64,000 nt of DNA from DASYAE01 sp036501535 (lineage in GTDB: Bacteria; Actinomycetota; Actinomycetes; Streptomycetales; Catenulisporaceae), in contig DASYAE010000209.1 of NCBI GenBank assembly GCA_036501535.1, forward strand, positions 1 to 64,000, in the 5' to 3' direction. The position numbers were made by a program, and so were the translations under genes. The notes beneath the pieces are model-generated. The model worked only from the letters and a program-made list of their open reading frames with translations. It did no database searches and had not been told where the DNA came from. Shown here one piece after another: positions 1-8,403 of the stretch. The stretch's first letter is position 1; the number at the start of each line of letters is the position of its first letter.

Positions 1-123
1 GTTCCCCGTTCCGCAGCTGCTGAGACCAGCTGCGGTCGCGGACGAGGCTTGTATGCCCGCGGCGGCCAGGAAGCCTGCCAGCAGGATCAGGGCGAGGGTC
101 AGTCTGTTCAGCCGGTTTCGCAC
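1..123 (-). CDS. Secreted protein, N-terminal fragment
   Basis: This open frame runs off the left edge, so only 41 codons are visible. It begins with GTG at 123, inside the end of the preceding lipoprotein gene (16-base overlap), which suggests translational coupling. The product starts with a short basic stretch (Arg-Asn-Arg), then a hydrophobic core rich in Leu and Ala and an Ala-rich region compatible with signal peptidase cleavage near residue 30. A Cys follows at about residue 38. The mature domain lies outside the window, so no function can be given. It is probably exported together with the lipoprotein encoded just upstream. Confidence 0.55.
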   Translation of the reverse strand, partial: MRNRLNRLTLALILLAGFLAAAGIQASSATAAGLSSCGTGN

Positions 124-869
124 AGCGGGTCCGCCATCGAAGTCACCACATTGACCAGGAGCCAGGTGCCGTTCGGGAGGCTCTGGAAGTTATCGAGCCA
201 CAGCACATAGTTGTTCGAACCGGACGTGTTCTGTCCGGCAGCGTTGCTGGAGATCGTGAGCGGCTTCGTCGCGCTCGCATCCTCACAGGCTTCGTATGTC
301 GCGATGGTCCCGGCGGTGTTGAGCTTCACCGTGCGGTTGAAGAGATGGTCGGTCCCGGTGGGCCGCTGTCCCTTCGACTTCCAGGAGCTCACCGTCTGTG
401 ACATGGTCGCGTAGGCCGCCCCGCTGGTCCACGTGGTGAAGTTCGGATCACCGGCGTTCCCCTGGCTGATCGCCTCCATGTACGACATCCACTGGTAGCC
501 GGCGTCGGTCAGCACGGCGTTCTGGGTGGCGTCCGAGGTCGTGTCCGGGTCGATCACGACGTGGAGGTCGGCGGGGATGTCGAAGGTGGGGCCGGTCGAC
601 GAGGAACTCGGGCTCGGCGAGGGGTCTTTCGACGCGTGGGCGGTCGGGGAGGACTTCGGCAGGGCGGCGTTGGGCTGCTGGGTGGCTGAGCACCCTGACA
701 GGGTTAGTGCGCCGAGTGCGCCGAGCGCCGCCAGCGCGGCGGTGGTCCGCCTGGGTGCGGCGAGCTTCGCGGGCCCTGGTCCTGGTCCTGGCCCTGGTGC
801 CTTGGTCGCGTCGCCCGGGCCGGCGAACCATGCACGGCAGCGGTGATCACGGTGGTGTCGCCGGGGCAT
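108..869 (-). CDS. Putative lipoprotein
   Basis: A 253-residue protein of unknown function. The start at 869 was chosen because GGGGAGG lies 8 bases before this ATG; a GTG three codons earlier overlaps that site. The N-terminus is unusually long and basic, includes a Pro-Gly repeat (about residues 25-35), and then has a hydrophobic segment ending in a lipobox (Leu-Ser-Gly-Cys, about residue 60), so it is probably a lipid-anchored surface protein. A Ser/Pro/Thr linker follows. The remaining 160 residues resemble small actinobacterial extracytoplasmic proteins with a compact alpha/beta fold, but I recognise no family. It is divergent from the Tad pilus genes, with 446 bp between the two starts. 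Confidence 0.7.
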   Translation of the reverse strand: MPRRHHRDHRCRAWFAGPGDATKAPGPGPGPGPAKLAAPRRTTAALAALGALGALTLSGCSATQQPNAALPKSSPTAHASKDPSPSPSSSSTGPTFDIPADLHVVIDPDTTSDATQNAVLTDAGYQWMSYMEAISQGNAGDPNFTTWTSGAAYATMSQTVSSWKSKGQRPTGTDHLFNRTVKLNTAGTIATYEACEDASATKPLTISSNAAGQNTSGSNNYVLWLDNFQSLPNGTWLLVNVVTSMADPLCETG

Positions 870-1315
870 ATGATCCACCTCCCCAATTCGCTTCCGCCGG
901 CGCGCGGGACCGGCGTGCGGTGCAGGGCCGCGTCACGGCCTGCTCCGTCCTGCTCCTCTTACCCTCTACCCTTACCCACCCCGCCGCTGTGCGGCGCCGT
1001 CCGAAGCCATCGGCATCGGATCGTAGCCGTCCGATCTCTCTTCGCATAGACGTCGAAAGCGAATCGCGATGTACCTCACGTGCATCGTCCTTCGCACCAC
1101 GGCCGGCACGACCCCCTGCCGCTACTCCTCTACCCGACGAGACATCAGTTCTATACATCCGTAACGGTCGTCACGAAGATTTCGCTATCTGGGTGTTCGT
1201 CAGGCCTGTTCCTGGCCGTTACTGTGCGAGTACTATCGGCGTCTGTCCGGGACCGCGGGACACTGCATGACCGGTGTGCGAACCGCTTCCAACTGCCGGG
1301 AGCCATGACAAAACG
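870..1315. other. Divergent intergenic region
   Basis: This region separates the left-edge lipoprotein (minus) from the Tad pilus cluster (plus). Open frames here have no coding-like third-position bias and overlap each other. The stretch 1140-1240 is noticeably less GC-rich than its surroundings and probably carries the promoter of the pilus cluster. I see no convincing operator. Confidence 0.4.
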
Positions 1316-2107
1316 ATGAAAACCGTAGACAACGGCATGACACCGGGCGGCGGAGGCGGCGGCGGGTGGAAGCCGTCCGGCTCGATGATCCGGAACCGCG
1401 GTGAGTCCAGGGGTCCCTATGCCGGGACCGCGGCCGGGGCGCCCCCACCCGTCTCGCCCGGCGGACGCGTCCCCTCGGTGCCGCGGGAGCGCAAGCCCGC
1501 GATGGCCGCGCTCGGCCTGCTGCTCGTGGTGGTCGGCGTGCTGGCGTCGGTTTATCTGCAACAGAGCTCACAGCACCGGGTCGGCGTGGTCGAGATCAGC
1601 CATACCGTGGCCGCCGGACAGCCCATCACCGGCTCCGACATCAGCGAGGCCATGGTCGCCATCGACCCGAACATCGTCTATGTGACCTGGGCTCAGCGCG
1701 CCGACCTGTTCGCCCACTTCAGCGCCGCCACCACGCTGGTGCCCGGAACGCTGCTGGTGGCCAACATGGTCACGAGCGCTTCGCCGATCCCGGGCGGCGA
1801 CGAGATAGCCGGCGTCAACCTCAAGGACGGCAACTACCCGGACGGCATCCAGGCCGGTGACACGGTGTCCGGCTACTACGTCTCGAACAAGAACGGCGAC
1901 ACGACCGGGACCCAGTACATGGGCGACGGATTCACCTCGCCGCCGATGTTCTCCAAAGTCGAGGTCTATTCGGTCGGCCAACTGGGAACCTCCGGATCAG
2001 TGGACGTTTCGCTGGTCCTGCCGCAGTCGCTGGTGGCCGCCGCGGTTCAAGCGGCCTCAGGAGGGAACCTCGTACTCGTGTTCGACAAGCACACCCCCGG
2101 CTCATAA
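1316..2107 (+). CDS. SAF-domain protein, CpaB/RcpC-like
   Basis: A 263-residue membrane protein likely to be the CpaB/RcpC-type component of the Tad pilus. ATG 1316 was chosen because GGGAG lies about 13 bases upstream; an in-frame GTG at 1274 lacks a ribosome site. Residues 1-60 are Gly/Pro-rich and cytoplasmic. One membrane helix follows at about residues 62-80 (run of Leu/Val/Gly). An SAF-like domain then begins near residue 90, with the typical Val-Ala-Ala-Gly-Gln-Pro-Ile pattern. CpaB/RcpC proteins are periplasmic or cell-wall-facing parts of the pilus machine; that role is inferred here from the domain and from the tad genes downstream. Confidence 0.75.
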   Translation: MKTVDNGMTPGGGGGGGWKPSGSMIRNRGESRGPYAGTAAGAPPPVSPGGRVPSVPRERKPAMAALGLLLVVVGVLASVYLQQSSQHRVGVVEISHTVAAGQPITGSDISEAMVAIDPNIVYVTWAQRADLFAHFSAATTLVPGTLLVANMVTSASPIPGGDEIAGVNLKDGNYPDGIQAGDTVSGYYVSNKNGDTTGTQYMGDGFTSPPMFSKVEVYSVGQLGTSGSVDVSLVLPQSLVAAAVQAASGGNLVLVFDKHTPGS

Positions 2108-2333
2108 TGCTGACGAGACCGATTAACCCGGCGGATTCAGCGGAACGGAGACCATAGCGGTACATCCCCACCCGCCGTGCCCCAGCGTCGCAGTACCCTG
2201 AGCAAGGCGGGCCGCGCCGCCGCGGCGCGGCGCACGGCGCGCAGCCCGGGGCGACCCGGACGGCGAGGGGCCCGACGCCCCGAACGGACGGAACGGAAGC
2301 ACCGCACCGCACAAGGGGGCAGGGAGCCGGATC

Positions 2334-3914
2334 ATGGCGCTGATCATCGTGGCCGGAGACAAAGGGTCTCCGGGCGTCACCACCGCGGCGGTGGCCCTCG
2401 CCGCGGCGTGGCCGCGCCACGCGATCCTCGCCGAGTGCGACCCGCACGGCGGCGACCTGGTCTACCGTCTCGCCGCGGAGCAGGGCGGCCCGCTGGATCC
2501 GAACACCGGCCTGCTGTCCGTCGCCATCGCCGCCCGGCGCGGCTTCGACGCGCGCGCCATCCCGCAGCACCTGCAGCGCGTGCACGGCGGCCTCGACGTC
2601 CTGGTCGGCCTCGGCACCGCGGAGCAGGCCGCCGCGGTCACCGGGCAGTGGTCCCGGCTGGCCCGCGCCTTCGACCAGTTCGCCGCGCTGCCCGAGGGCG
2701 GCGACGTGATCGCGGACTGCGGCCGGGTCGGCCCCTCGTCCCCGGCGCTGGAGCTGATGCCGCACGCCGCGCTGGTACTGCTGATCGCGCGCGCCGACGC
2801 CGAACAGGTGGCGCACGTGCGGGACCGCGCCAACGGCCTTTCCCAGGCGCTGCACGGCAACCAGGGCGCGACCGCCTCGATCGCCCGGCCGCCGATCGGC
2901 GTCGTGCTCATCGCGAAGCACCGCGAGGCGAAGAAGGTCGCGCACCAGGTCGGCGACCTGCTGTCGGCGACGGCTGGGGGAGCCGAGGTGCTCGGCGTGC
3001 TCGCGGAGGATCCGGAGGGCGCCGCAGCGCTCTGCGGCAGGGTGCACGCGCGGGTGGACAAGTCGCTGCTGATGCGCTCCGCCCGCGATCTGGCGAATTC
3101 GGTGACGGCGCGATACGCGCTGCTCCGGCAGCAGCCGCCGGCTGCGGCTGCGCACACTGCGCCTCCGCGCAGCTCTGCTCCCGGGGCCGGTCCGGCGGCG
3201 TCGGCCGCGGCCGCACAGTCTTATCAGTACCCTTCGGCGCATGCGGCGGCATCGTCTGGCGCGCCGCCGCCTTCCGCGGCCGAGACCACGGCGCCGATGC
3301 CGCCTATCCGTGACGCCTATGCCCCGCCGGTCGCACCGATATATAGCGCGCCGCAGCCGTGGTCGGCCGACCAGCAGTCGTATCAGTACTCACAGCGGCC
3401 GCAGTACGGACAGCAGTCGGCGCAGCCGCAGCATCAGTCGCGATACCCCCAGTACCCGCAGAGCGCGGCGAATTATTACCAGGACCAGGCTCAGCCTCAG
3501 GGGCAGTCCCAGGCGCAGAATCATGCGGCGCATCAGCCGCCGACCGCTGCGCAGACCCCGGCTACCGTCACGCTGACGCCCAAGCTGCAGCCGCAGCAGC
3601 CCCAGCAGCCTCACCAGCCCCAGTCCCAGCCGGAGCCGGCAGACGGGTGGCCGATCCGAGACGCCGTACCCACCACCGCCTCGGCCGCGGCCTCACCTGC
3701 CTCCCCACCTGCCCCCCAGCCCCAGCTGAACCTCGAGCCCGAGCCTGCGCCCGCAGCACACACACCCGAGCCCGCGATCTCCGCCGAAGACCCCGCCGAG
3801 CCCTCCGCGGCGCCCGCGGCCCCCGACCGATCCTCGACCCCTGACTCCGACGTCGCGGACCTCGCCGACGCCGCGCCGGTCTCCACCGGGTCCGGCGGGA
3901 CGGTGCAGCCCTGA
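2334..3914 (+). CDS. TadZ/CpaE-like ParA-family protein with low-complexity tail
   Basis: A 526-residue protein with a MinD/ParA-like N-terminal domain (about residues 1-255), likely the TadZ/CpaE localisation factor of the pilus. The phosphate-loop position reads Asp-Lys-Gly-Ser-Pro-Gly-Val-Thr-Thr. The first Lys of the deviant Walker A motif is present, but the Lys before Thr-Thr is replaced by Val, so ATP hydrolysis is doubtful. A later Glu-Cys-Asp-Pro matches the strand that follows in ParA proteins. From about residue 260 the protein is a low-complexity tail rich in Pro, Gln, Ala and Tyr, ending acidic. The stop overlaps the start of tadA by one base, so the two are probably translated together. 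Confidence 0.78.
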   Translation: MALIIVAGDKGSPGVTTAAVALAAAWPRHAILAECDPHGGDLVYRLAAEQGGPLDPNTGLLSVAIAARRGFDARAIPQHLQRVHGGLDVLVGLGTAEQAAAVTGQWSRLARAFDQFAALPEGGDVIADCGRVGPSSPALELMPHAALVLLIARADAEQVAHVRDRANGLSQALHGNQGATASIARPPIGVVLIAKHREAKKVAHQVGDLLSATAGGAEVLGVLAEDPEGAAALCGRVHARVDKSLLMRSARDLANSVTARYALLRQQPPAAAAHTAPPRSSAPGAGPAASAAAAQSYQYPSAHAAASSGAPPPSAAETTAPMPPIRDAYAPPVAPIYSAPQPWSADQQSYQYSQRPQYGQQSAQPQHQSRYPQYPQSAANYYQDQAQPQGQSQAQNHAAHQPPTAAQTPATVTLTPKLQPQQPQQPHQPQSQPEPADGWPIRDAVPTTASAAASPASPPAPQPQLNLEPEPAPAAHTPEPAISAEDPAEPSAAPAAPDRSSTPDSDVADLADAAPVSTGSGGTVQP

Positions 3915-5212
3915 TGGACCACGCTCTCGTCAAGCAACTGCGGCAGGAGGTCGGCGACCGGATCGCCGAACAGCGCCGGATCGACCAACTCTCCGGCATG
4001 CTGCCGATGAACCCGGAGGACGAGCGGCAGTTCGGCCGCGCCGTCATCGGCCAGGTGCTCGAGGAGCACGCGCGCAGCGAGGTCACCGCCGGCCGCATGC
4101 CGCCGAACGCGGCCGAGGAGGAGGCGCTCGCCGCCGGGGTGCACGCCGCGCTGTTCGGGGTCGGCCGGCTCCAGCCGCTGCTGGACGACCCCAACATCGA
4201 GAACATCGACGTCAACGGCTGCGACCGGGTCTTCATCTCGTACGCCGACGGGCGCGAGGTGATGAGCGAGCCGGTGGCCGAGTCGGACGCCGAGCTGATC
4301 GAGCTGGTCCAGATCCTCGGCGCCTACTCGGGCCTGTCCTCCCGCCCGTTCGACTCGGCCAACCCGCAGCTCGACCTGCGCCTGCCGGACGGCTCGCGGC
4401 TCTCCGCGGTGATGGACGTGACCCGCCGCCCGGCCATCTCGATCCGGCGCGCCCGACTCGGCAAGGTGTTCGTCAGCGACCTGGTCGGCAACGGCACGCT
4501 GGTGCCCGAGGTGGCCTCCTGCCTGTCCGCGATGGTCGGCGCGCGCAAGAACGTGATGCTCGCCGGGTCCACCAACGCCGGCAAGACGACGCTGCTGCGC
4601 GCGCTGGCCAACGAGATCCAGCCGAACGAGCGCCTGGTCACCGTGGAGCGGGCGCTGGAGCTCGGCCTGGACCAGTTCCCCGAGCTGCACCCGAACTCGG
4701 TCGCGCTCGAGGAGCGGTTGCCCAACTCCGAGGGCGTCGGCGCGATCAGCATGGCCGAGCTGGTGCGCCGCTCGCTGCGGATGAACCCGTCCCGGGTGAT
4801 CGTCGGCGAGGTGCTCGGCGACGAGATCGTCACCATGCTCAACGCGATGTCGCAGGGCAACGACGGCTCGCTGTCCACGATCCACGCGAACTCCTCGCTC
4901 GAGGTGTTCAACCGGATCTCCACCTACGCGCTGCAGGCGAACGAACGGCTCCCGGTCGAGGCCTCGCACATGCTCATCGCCGGCGCGATCGACTTCGTGG
5001 TCTTCATCGAGAAGCGCAACGATTACAGCCGCGGCGGCACCCTGCGCCGCTTCGTCTCCTCCGTGCGCGAGGTCAACGGCGTCGACGGCCGGGTGCTGTC
5101 CTCCGAGGTGTTCGCGCCGGGGCTGGACGGCCGGGCGGTGGCCCACTCGCCGATCGCCTGCCTCGACGAGCTCGTCGCGCACGGCTATGTACCCAGCGGA
5201 TTGTGGCGGTGA
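3914..5212 (+). CDS. tadA: Tad/Flp pilus assembly ATPase TadA (CpaF family)
   Basis: A 432-residue secretion ATPase of the TadA/CpaF (VirB11-like) family. It powers assembly of Flp pilins from the cytoplasmic face of the membrane. The Walker A motif (Gly-Ser-Thr-Asn-Ala-Gly-Lys-Thr-Thr) lies near residue 217. The Asp box and Walker B region follow (Arg-Val-Ile-Val-Gly-Glu-Val near 297), and the His box (Ser-Thr-Ile-His-Ala-Asn-Ser) is near 325. The N-terminal domain carries the family pattern Ile-Glu-Asn-Ile-Asp-Val-Asn-Gly. Length is normal. It overlaps the TadZ-like gene by one base, and tadB follows directly, so it belongs to one operon. Confidence 0.95.
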   Translation: MDHALVKQLRQEVGDRIAEQRRIDQLSGMLPMNPEDERQFGRAVIGQVLEEHARSEVTAGRMPPNAAEEEALAAGVHAALFGVGRLQPLLDDPNIENIDVNGCDRVFISYADGREVMSEPVAESDAELIELVQILGAYSGLSSRPFDSANPQLDLRLPDGSRLSAVMDVTRRPAISIRRARLGKVFVSDLVGNGTLVPEVASCLSAMVGARKNVMLAGSTNAGKTTLLRALANEIQPNERLVTVERALELGLDQFPELHPNSVALEERLPNSEGVGAISMAELVRRSLRMNPSRVIVGEVLGDEIVTMLNAMSQGNDGSLSTIHANSSLEVFNRISTYALQANERLPVEASHMLIAGAIDFVVFIEKRNDYSRGGTLRRFVSSVREVNGVDGRVLSSEVFAPGLDGRAVAHSPIACLDELVAHGYVPSGLWR

Positions 5213-6199
5213 GTGGAATTGCCGGCTGATGCGTACCTGACGCAGAACACCGCCGCGGCCATCCTGGTCGGCGCGATGGTCGGCGGTGGCCTCGTGCTCA
5301 CGGTCGCGGCCCTGATCGGCTGGCGCGCGAAGCCGAAGAGCCCGAACCGCGCCACCGCCGTCATCCTGCGCCGCCTCGGCCGGCGCGGGATCATCGCCCT
5401 GCTGATGGGCGTGGTCGTCGGCGTGGCCAGCGGATGGGTGGTGCTCGGCCTCGGCGCGGTCGCGCTGATCATGTTCTGGGACGAGCTGTTCGGCGGCGCG
5501 GGCAGCGAGCGGCTCGCGGTGCGCCGGGTCGAGGCGCTGGCCCTGTGGACCGAGTCGCTGCGGGACACCATCGCCGGCGCGGTCGGCCTCGAGCAGGCGA
5601 TCCCGGCCTCGGCCCGCGGCGCCGACCCGGTGCTGCGCGTCCACCTCAACGCCCTGCTCGACCGGCTGCGCGGCCGGATGCCGATGCCCGAGGCGCTGCA
5701 GATGCTGGCCGACGACCTCGACGACGCCGCGGCCGACCTGGTCATCGCGGCCCTGATCCTCAACTCCAAGCTGCGCGGGCCGGGCCTGCGCGACGTGCTC
5801 AGCGCGCTGGCCGCCTCGGCCCGCGAGGAGGTCGAGGTGCGCCAGCGGGTCATCGCCAGCCGGGCCGGGACCCGCCGCTCGGTGCAGATCATCGTCGCCG
5901 TCGTGGTCGTCTTCATGCTCGGCATGGCGCTGTTCAACAGCAGCTTCGTGGCCCCGTACAGCACCTTCCTGGGCGAGGTCGTGCTGGTCATCGTGATCGG
6001 GCTGTTCGCGATCGGCTTCTTCTGGCTGCGCCGGCTGGCCAAGGTGGAGACCCCGGCCCGGTTCCTGGTCGGCTCCGGGACGGCGGCCGGATCGCGGTCC
6101 GCGGCGGACCAGGCCGCCGCGCGCGCCGCCCATCCCGGCGCGACCGAGCTGATGGCGCCGGCCGGCTCGCCGCCCTACACCCGTCGCGGAGGACGCTGA
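5213..6199 (+). CDS. tadB: Tad pilus membrane platform protein TadB
   Basis: A 328-residue integral membrane protein of the type II secretion F (GspF) family, the TadB half of the platform on which TadA acts. The start is GTG 5213, directly after the tadA stop. Hydrophobic helices are visible at about residues 12-36 and 58-85. A cytoplasmic helical region carries the T2SSF domain (about 105-235), and two helices lie at about 225-245 and 250-275. The C-terminus is an Ala-rich tail. The pattern of two helices, a cytoplasmic domain and two helices is characteristic of TadB. The stop overlaps tadC by one base. Confidence 0.9.
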   Translation: MELPADAYLTQNTAAAILVGAMVGGGLVLTVAALIGWRAKPKSPNRATAVILRRLGRRGIIALLMGVVVGVASGWVVLGLGAVALIMFWDELFGGAGSERLAVRRVEALALWTESLRDTIAGAVGLEQAIPASARGADPVLRVHLNALLDRLRGRMPMPEALQMLADDLDDAAADLVIAALILNSKLRGPGLRDVLSALAASAREEVEVRQRVIASRAGTRRSVQIIVAVVVVFMLGMALFNSSFVAPYSTFLGEVVLVIVIGLFAIGFFWLRRLAKVETPARFLVGSGTAAGSRSAADQAAARAAHPGATELMAPAGSPPYTRRGGR

Positions 6200-7098
6200 T
6201 GCTCACCGAGATCTTCCTGGGCGTGTGCGTGGGCTTCGGCCTGTTCGTGATCGCCCGGGCCCTGATACCGGACCGGATGGGCGCGGCCGCCCGGGTCGCC
6301 CAGATCGACGCGTTGCGCGAGCTCGGCCGGTTCGGCGCGCCGGCCCCGGAGGACGCCGGCGGCATGCGGGACCGGCTCGGCCGGCGGCTGGCCGAGATGT
6401 TCGCCCGGTACGGCTGGGAGATGCGCAGCGTGCGCGCCGACCTGTACGTGCTGCAGCGCTCCTGGCAGCGGCTGCTGGTGACCAAGTTCGGGCTGGCCGT
6501 CACCGGGTTCCTGATCGGCCCGCTGCTGTTCGCCGCCGCGCTCGAGGTCGGCATCCGCGTCAACCCGTTCATTCCGCTGTGGGTCGCGCTCGCCCTGGCC
6601 GCGGTGTTCTTCATGCTGCCCGACCTGGAGGTGCGCCGGGACGCCGACGCGAAGCGGCTGGACCTGCGCCGGATCATCGCCGCCTATCTCGACCTGGTCG
6701 CGATGAACCTGGCCGGCGGCCGCGGCCTGCCCGAGGCGCTGACCGCCGCGGCCGAGATCAGCGAGGGCGACGGCCTCGGCCGGATCCGGGACTGCCTGGC
6801 CGAGGCCCGGCTCTCCGGCACCCAGCAGTGGGCCGCCCTCGGCCGGCTAGGCTCCGACCTCGGCATCAAGGAACTGACGGATCTGGGCACCGCACTGGCG
6901 CTGGTCGCGGACGACGGCGCCAAGGTGCGCGCCTCGCTGTCCGCCCGCGCGGAGACCATGCGCAAGCGGGAGCTGGCCGACCTGGAGGGCAAGGCCGGCG
7001 CGCGCTCGCAGTCCATGCTGGTGGCCCAGATGTTCCTGTGCCTGGGCTTCATGGTCTTCATCCTCTTCCCGGCCGTCATGCGCCTGGCGGAGCTGTGA
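6199..7098 (+). CDS. tadC: Tad pilus membrane platform protein TadC
   Basis: A 299-residue membrane protein, the second GspF-like platform subunit. The start ATG 6199 overlaps the tadB stop. It has an N-terminal helix (about residues 3-22) and an amphipathic basic region. A hydrophobic pair follows at about 95-140, then the T2SSF domain with the pattern Asp-Leu-Val-Ala-Met-Asn-Leu-Ala-Gly-Gly-Arg (about 160-185). A final helix ends near 295. TadB and TadC are thought to pair in the membrane and couple TadA to pilin extraction. About 110 bp separate it from the pilin gene. Confidence 0.9.
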   Translation: MLTEIFLGVCVGFGLFVIARALIPDRMGAAARVAQIDALRELGRFGAPAPEDAGGMRDRLGRRLAEMFARYGWEMRSVRADLYVLQRSWQRLLVTKFGLAVTGFLIGPLLFAAALEVGIRVNPFIPLWVALALAAVFFMLPDLEVRRDADAKRLDLRRIIAAYLDLVAMNLAGGRGLPEALTAAAEISEGDGLGRIRDCLAEARLSGTQQWAALGRLGSDLGIKELTDLGTALALVADDGAKVRASLSARAETMRKRELADLEGKAGARSQSMLVAQMFLCLGFMVFILFPAVMRLAEL

Positions 7099-7190
7099 CG
7101 GCCGCGGCCGCGACCGGCCTGGGGCCGCCGGTCCCGGCGAGCGGGGCCGACACCATGGACGACGCGGACGACGACGCTGCGAATTACATC

Positions 7191-7198
7191 AAAGGAGG
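7191..7198 (+). promoter_or_regulatory. Strong ribosome binding site of the Flp pilin gene
   Basis: AAAGGAGG lies 11 bases before ATG 7210. It is the most complete Shine-Dalgarno sequence in the pilus locus and suits a structural subunit made in far larger amounts than the coupled assembly proteins upstream. Confidence 0.8.
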
Positions 7199-7209
7199 TA
7201 CAACCGAAC

Positions 7210-7446
7210 ATGAGAGCCTTGATGAACGGGCTTCGCGCCCGATCGGACCGGGTGCGGTCCGGAGACCGGAGGCAGCGCGGCGCATCGGCGGTCGAGTGGG
7301 TGGTGATCTCCTTCATCCTCGTCATGATCGTCACCGCGGTCGGCGTCATCCTCTACAAGGCGCTGGACACGACCGCCACGAACACCGCGAACTGCATCCA
7401 GAACGCGAACCCGAGCGGCTCCGGCTGCTCCACCGGCGGAGGCTGA
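7210..7446 (+). CDS. flp: Flp-type major pilin
   Basis: A 78-residue prepilin. The class III signal is clear: a basic leader ends in Gln-Arg-Gly and is followed by Ala-Ser-Ala-Val-Glu. That gives Glu at +5 of the mature protein and a hydrophobic helix (about residues 27-50) for membrane insertion and filament packing. Cleavage would be between Gly and Ala by a TadV/CpaA prepilin peptidase, which is not encoded in this window. The short mature C-terminus has two Cys residues about 11 apart that could form a disulfide, and ends Gly-rich. The strong ribosome site and position after tadC support its role as the filament subunit. Confidence 0.9.
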   Translation: MRALMNGLRARSDRVRSGDRRQRGASAVEWVVISFILVMIVTAVGVILYKALDTTATNTANCIQNANPSGSGCSTGGG

Positions 7447-7901
7447 CCGCACCGCACGGCTCCGATCGCCGCGGCGCCCGCGCGCGGGGCGACCGGCTCG
7501 AGCGCCAGCGCGGCGTCTCGGCGATCGAGTTCGTGCTGCTCACCCCGATCCTGTTCGTGCTGATCTTCAGCACGGTGCAGTTCGCGCTGTACTTCTTCGC
7601 CCGGCACGTCGTGCAGACGGCGACCCAGGAGGCGCTCAACACCGCGCGCGACGAGGCGGCGGCGCCCGGCGTGGACTGGCGGGGCGACACGCAGGCCACC
7701 GGGCTGCGCTGGATCCAGAACCTCGCGCCGAGCCTGGTGACGTCCCCGACGGTGGATCCCCCGGTGCTGTCCTCGCAGGACGGTGTCGAGACGGTCCAGG
7801 TGACGATCACGGCGAAGGTCCCGTCGTGGCTCGGCACGATCACGGTGACCCAGACGGCGACCGGACCGGTCGAGCAGTTCTACTCGGACACAGGCGATTG
7901 A
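7443..7901 (+). CDS. tadE: TadE-like minor pseudopilin (non-canonical start)
   Basis: An approximately 152-residue TadE-family protein. Its prepilin-type signal reads Gln-Arg-Gly, then Val-Ser-Ala-Ile-Glu-Phe, so Glu is at +5, followed by a long hydrophobic helix. The C-terminal part is a soluble, Thr/Val-rich domain. In this frame there is no ATG, GTG or TTG between the flp stop and the signal motif. I placed the start at CTG 7443, which overlaps the flp stop and gives the usual leader length, but GGAGG abuts it directly, so the true start is uncertain. Minor TadE pilins are needed for pilus assembly. Confidence 0.75.
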   Translation: MTAPHGSDRRGARARGDRLERQRGVSAIEFVLLTPILFVLIFSTVQFALYFFARHVVQTATQEALNTARDEAAAPGVDWRGDTQATGLRWIQNLAPSLVTSPTVDPPVLSSQDGVETVQVTITAKVPSWLGTITVTQTATGPVEQFYSDTGD

Positions 7902-7923
7902 GGGGATGAGGGGAGGAACGACG

Positions 7924-8403
7924 ATGAAGCACCCGGCGGCCGGTGGTCATGCGTCACCCTCGACGCTGCGCCGCAGGCTGCTGCTTGTACCTCGTGCATC
8001 AGATAAGCGGCAGAGCGGCATGTCTACGATCGAGGTCGTCCTCTGGACGCCTATCATCGTCGGCTTCTTCATGCTGATCGTCGCGTTCGGATTCCTCGTC
8101 AACTCCTATGGGGACATCCAGAACGCGGCCAGCGACGCCGCGCGGGCCGGCTCGCTCCAGCGCGACCCCGTCTCCGCGCAGAACGCCGCGCTGGCCGCCG
8201 CGCAGGCCGATCTGCCGACGCAGTGCGTCGGCGGGCCGGCCGTCTCGCCGGACGAGAACGCATTCGCCGCCGGCAACCTCTACACGATTCAGCTGACCTG
8301 CACGGTCAGCCTCGGCGGCCTCGACTGGTTCCAGATCGGCGACAAGACGTTCACCGTCACCGCATCGGCTCCGCTCGACGCGTTCCGGAGGTCGACGCCA
8401 TGA
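7924..8403 (+). CDS. TadE-like minor pseudopilin 2
   Basis: A 159-residue TadE/TadF-like protein. ATG 7924 is preferred to ATG 7906 because GGGGAGG lies 7-8 bases before it. A 40-residue basic leader ends in Gln-Ser-Gly before Met-Ser-Thr-Ile-Glu, so Glu is again at +5, then a hydrophobic helix (about residues 42-62). The C-terminal domain has two Cys residues about 30 apart, likely disulfide-bonded outside the cell. Its stop overlaps the next gene's start, so these minor pilins are probably made in fixed proportions. Confidence 0.82.
   Translation: MKHPAAGGHASPSTLRRRLLLVPRASDKRQSGMSTIEVVLWTPIIVGFFMLIVAFGFLVNSYGDIQNAASDAARAGSLQRDPVSAQNAALAAAQADLPTQCVGGPAVSPDENAFAAGNLYTIQLTCTVSLGGLDWFQIGDKTFTVTASAPLDAFRRSTP

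Noticed and set aside
7095..7446. Extended TadE frame beginning inside the tadC stop
   Set aside because: It would read through the whole flp gene in another frame and give an implausibly long leader; the prepilin signal fixes the true N-terminus near 7443.
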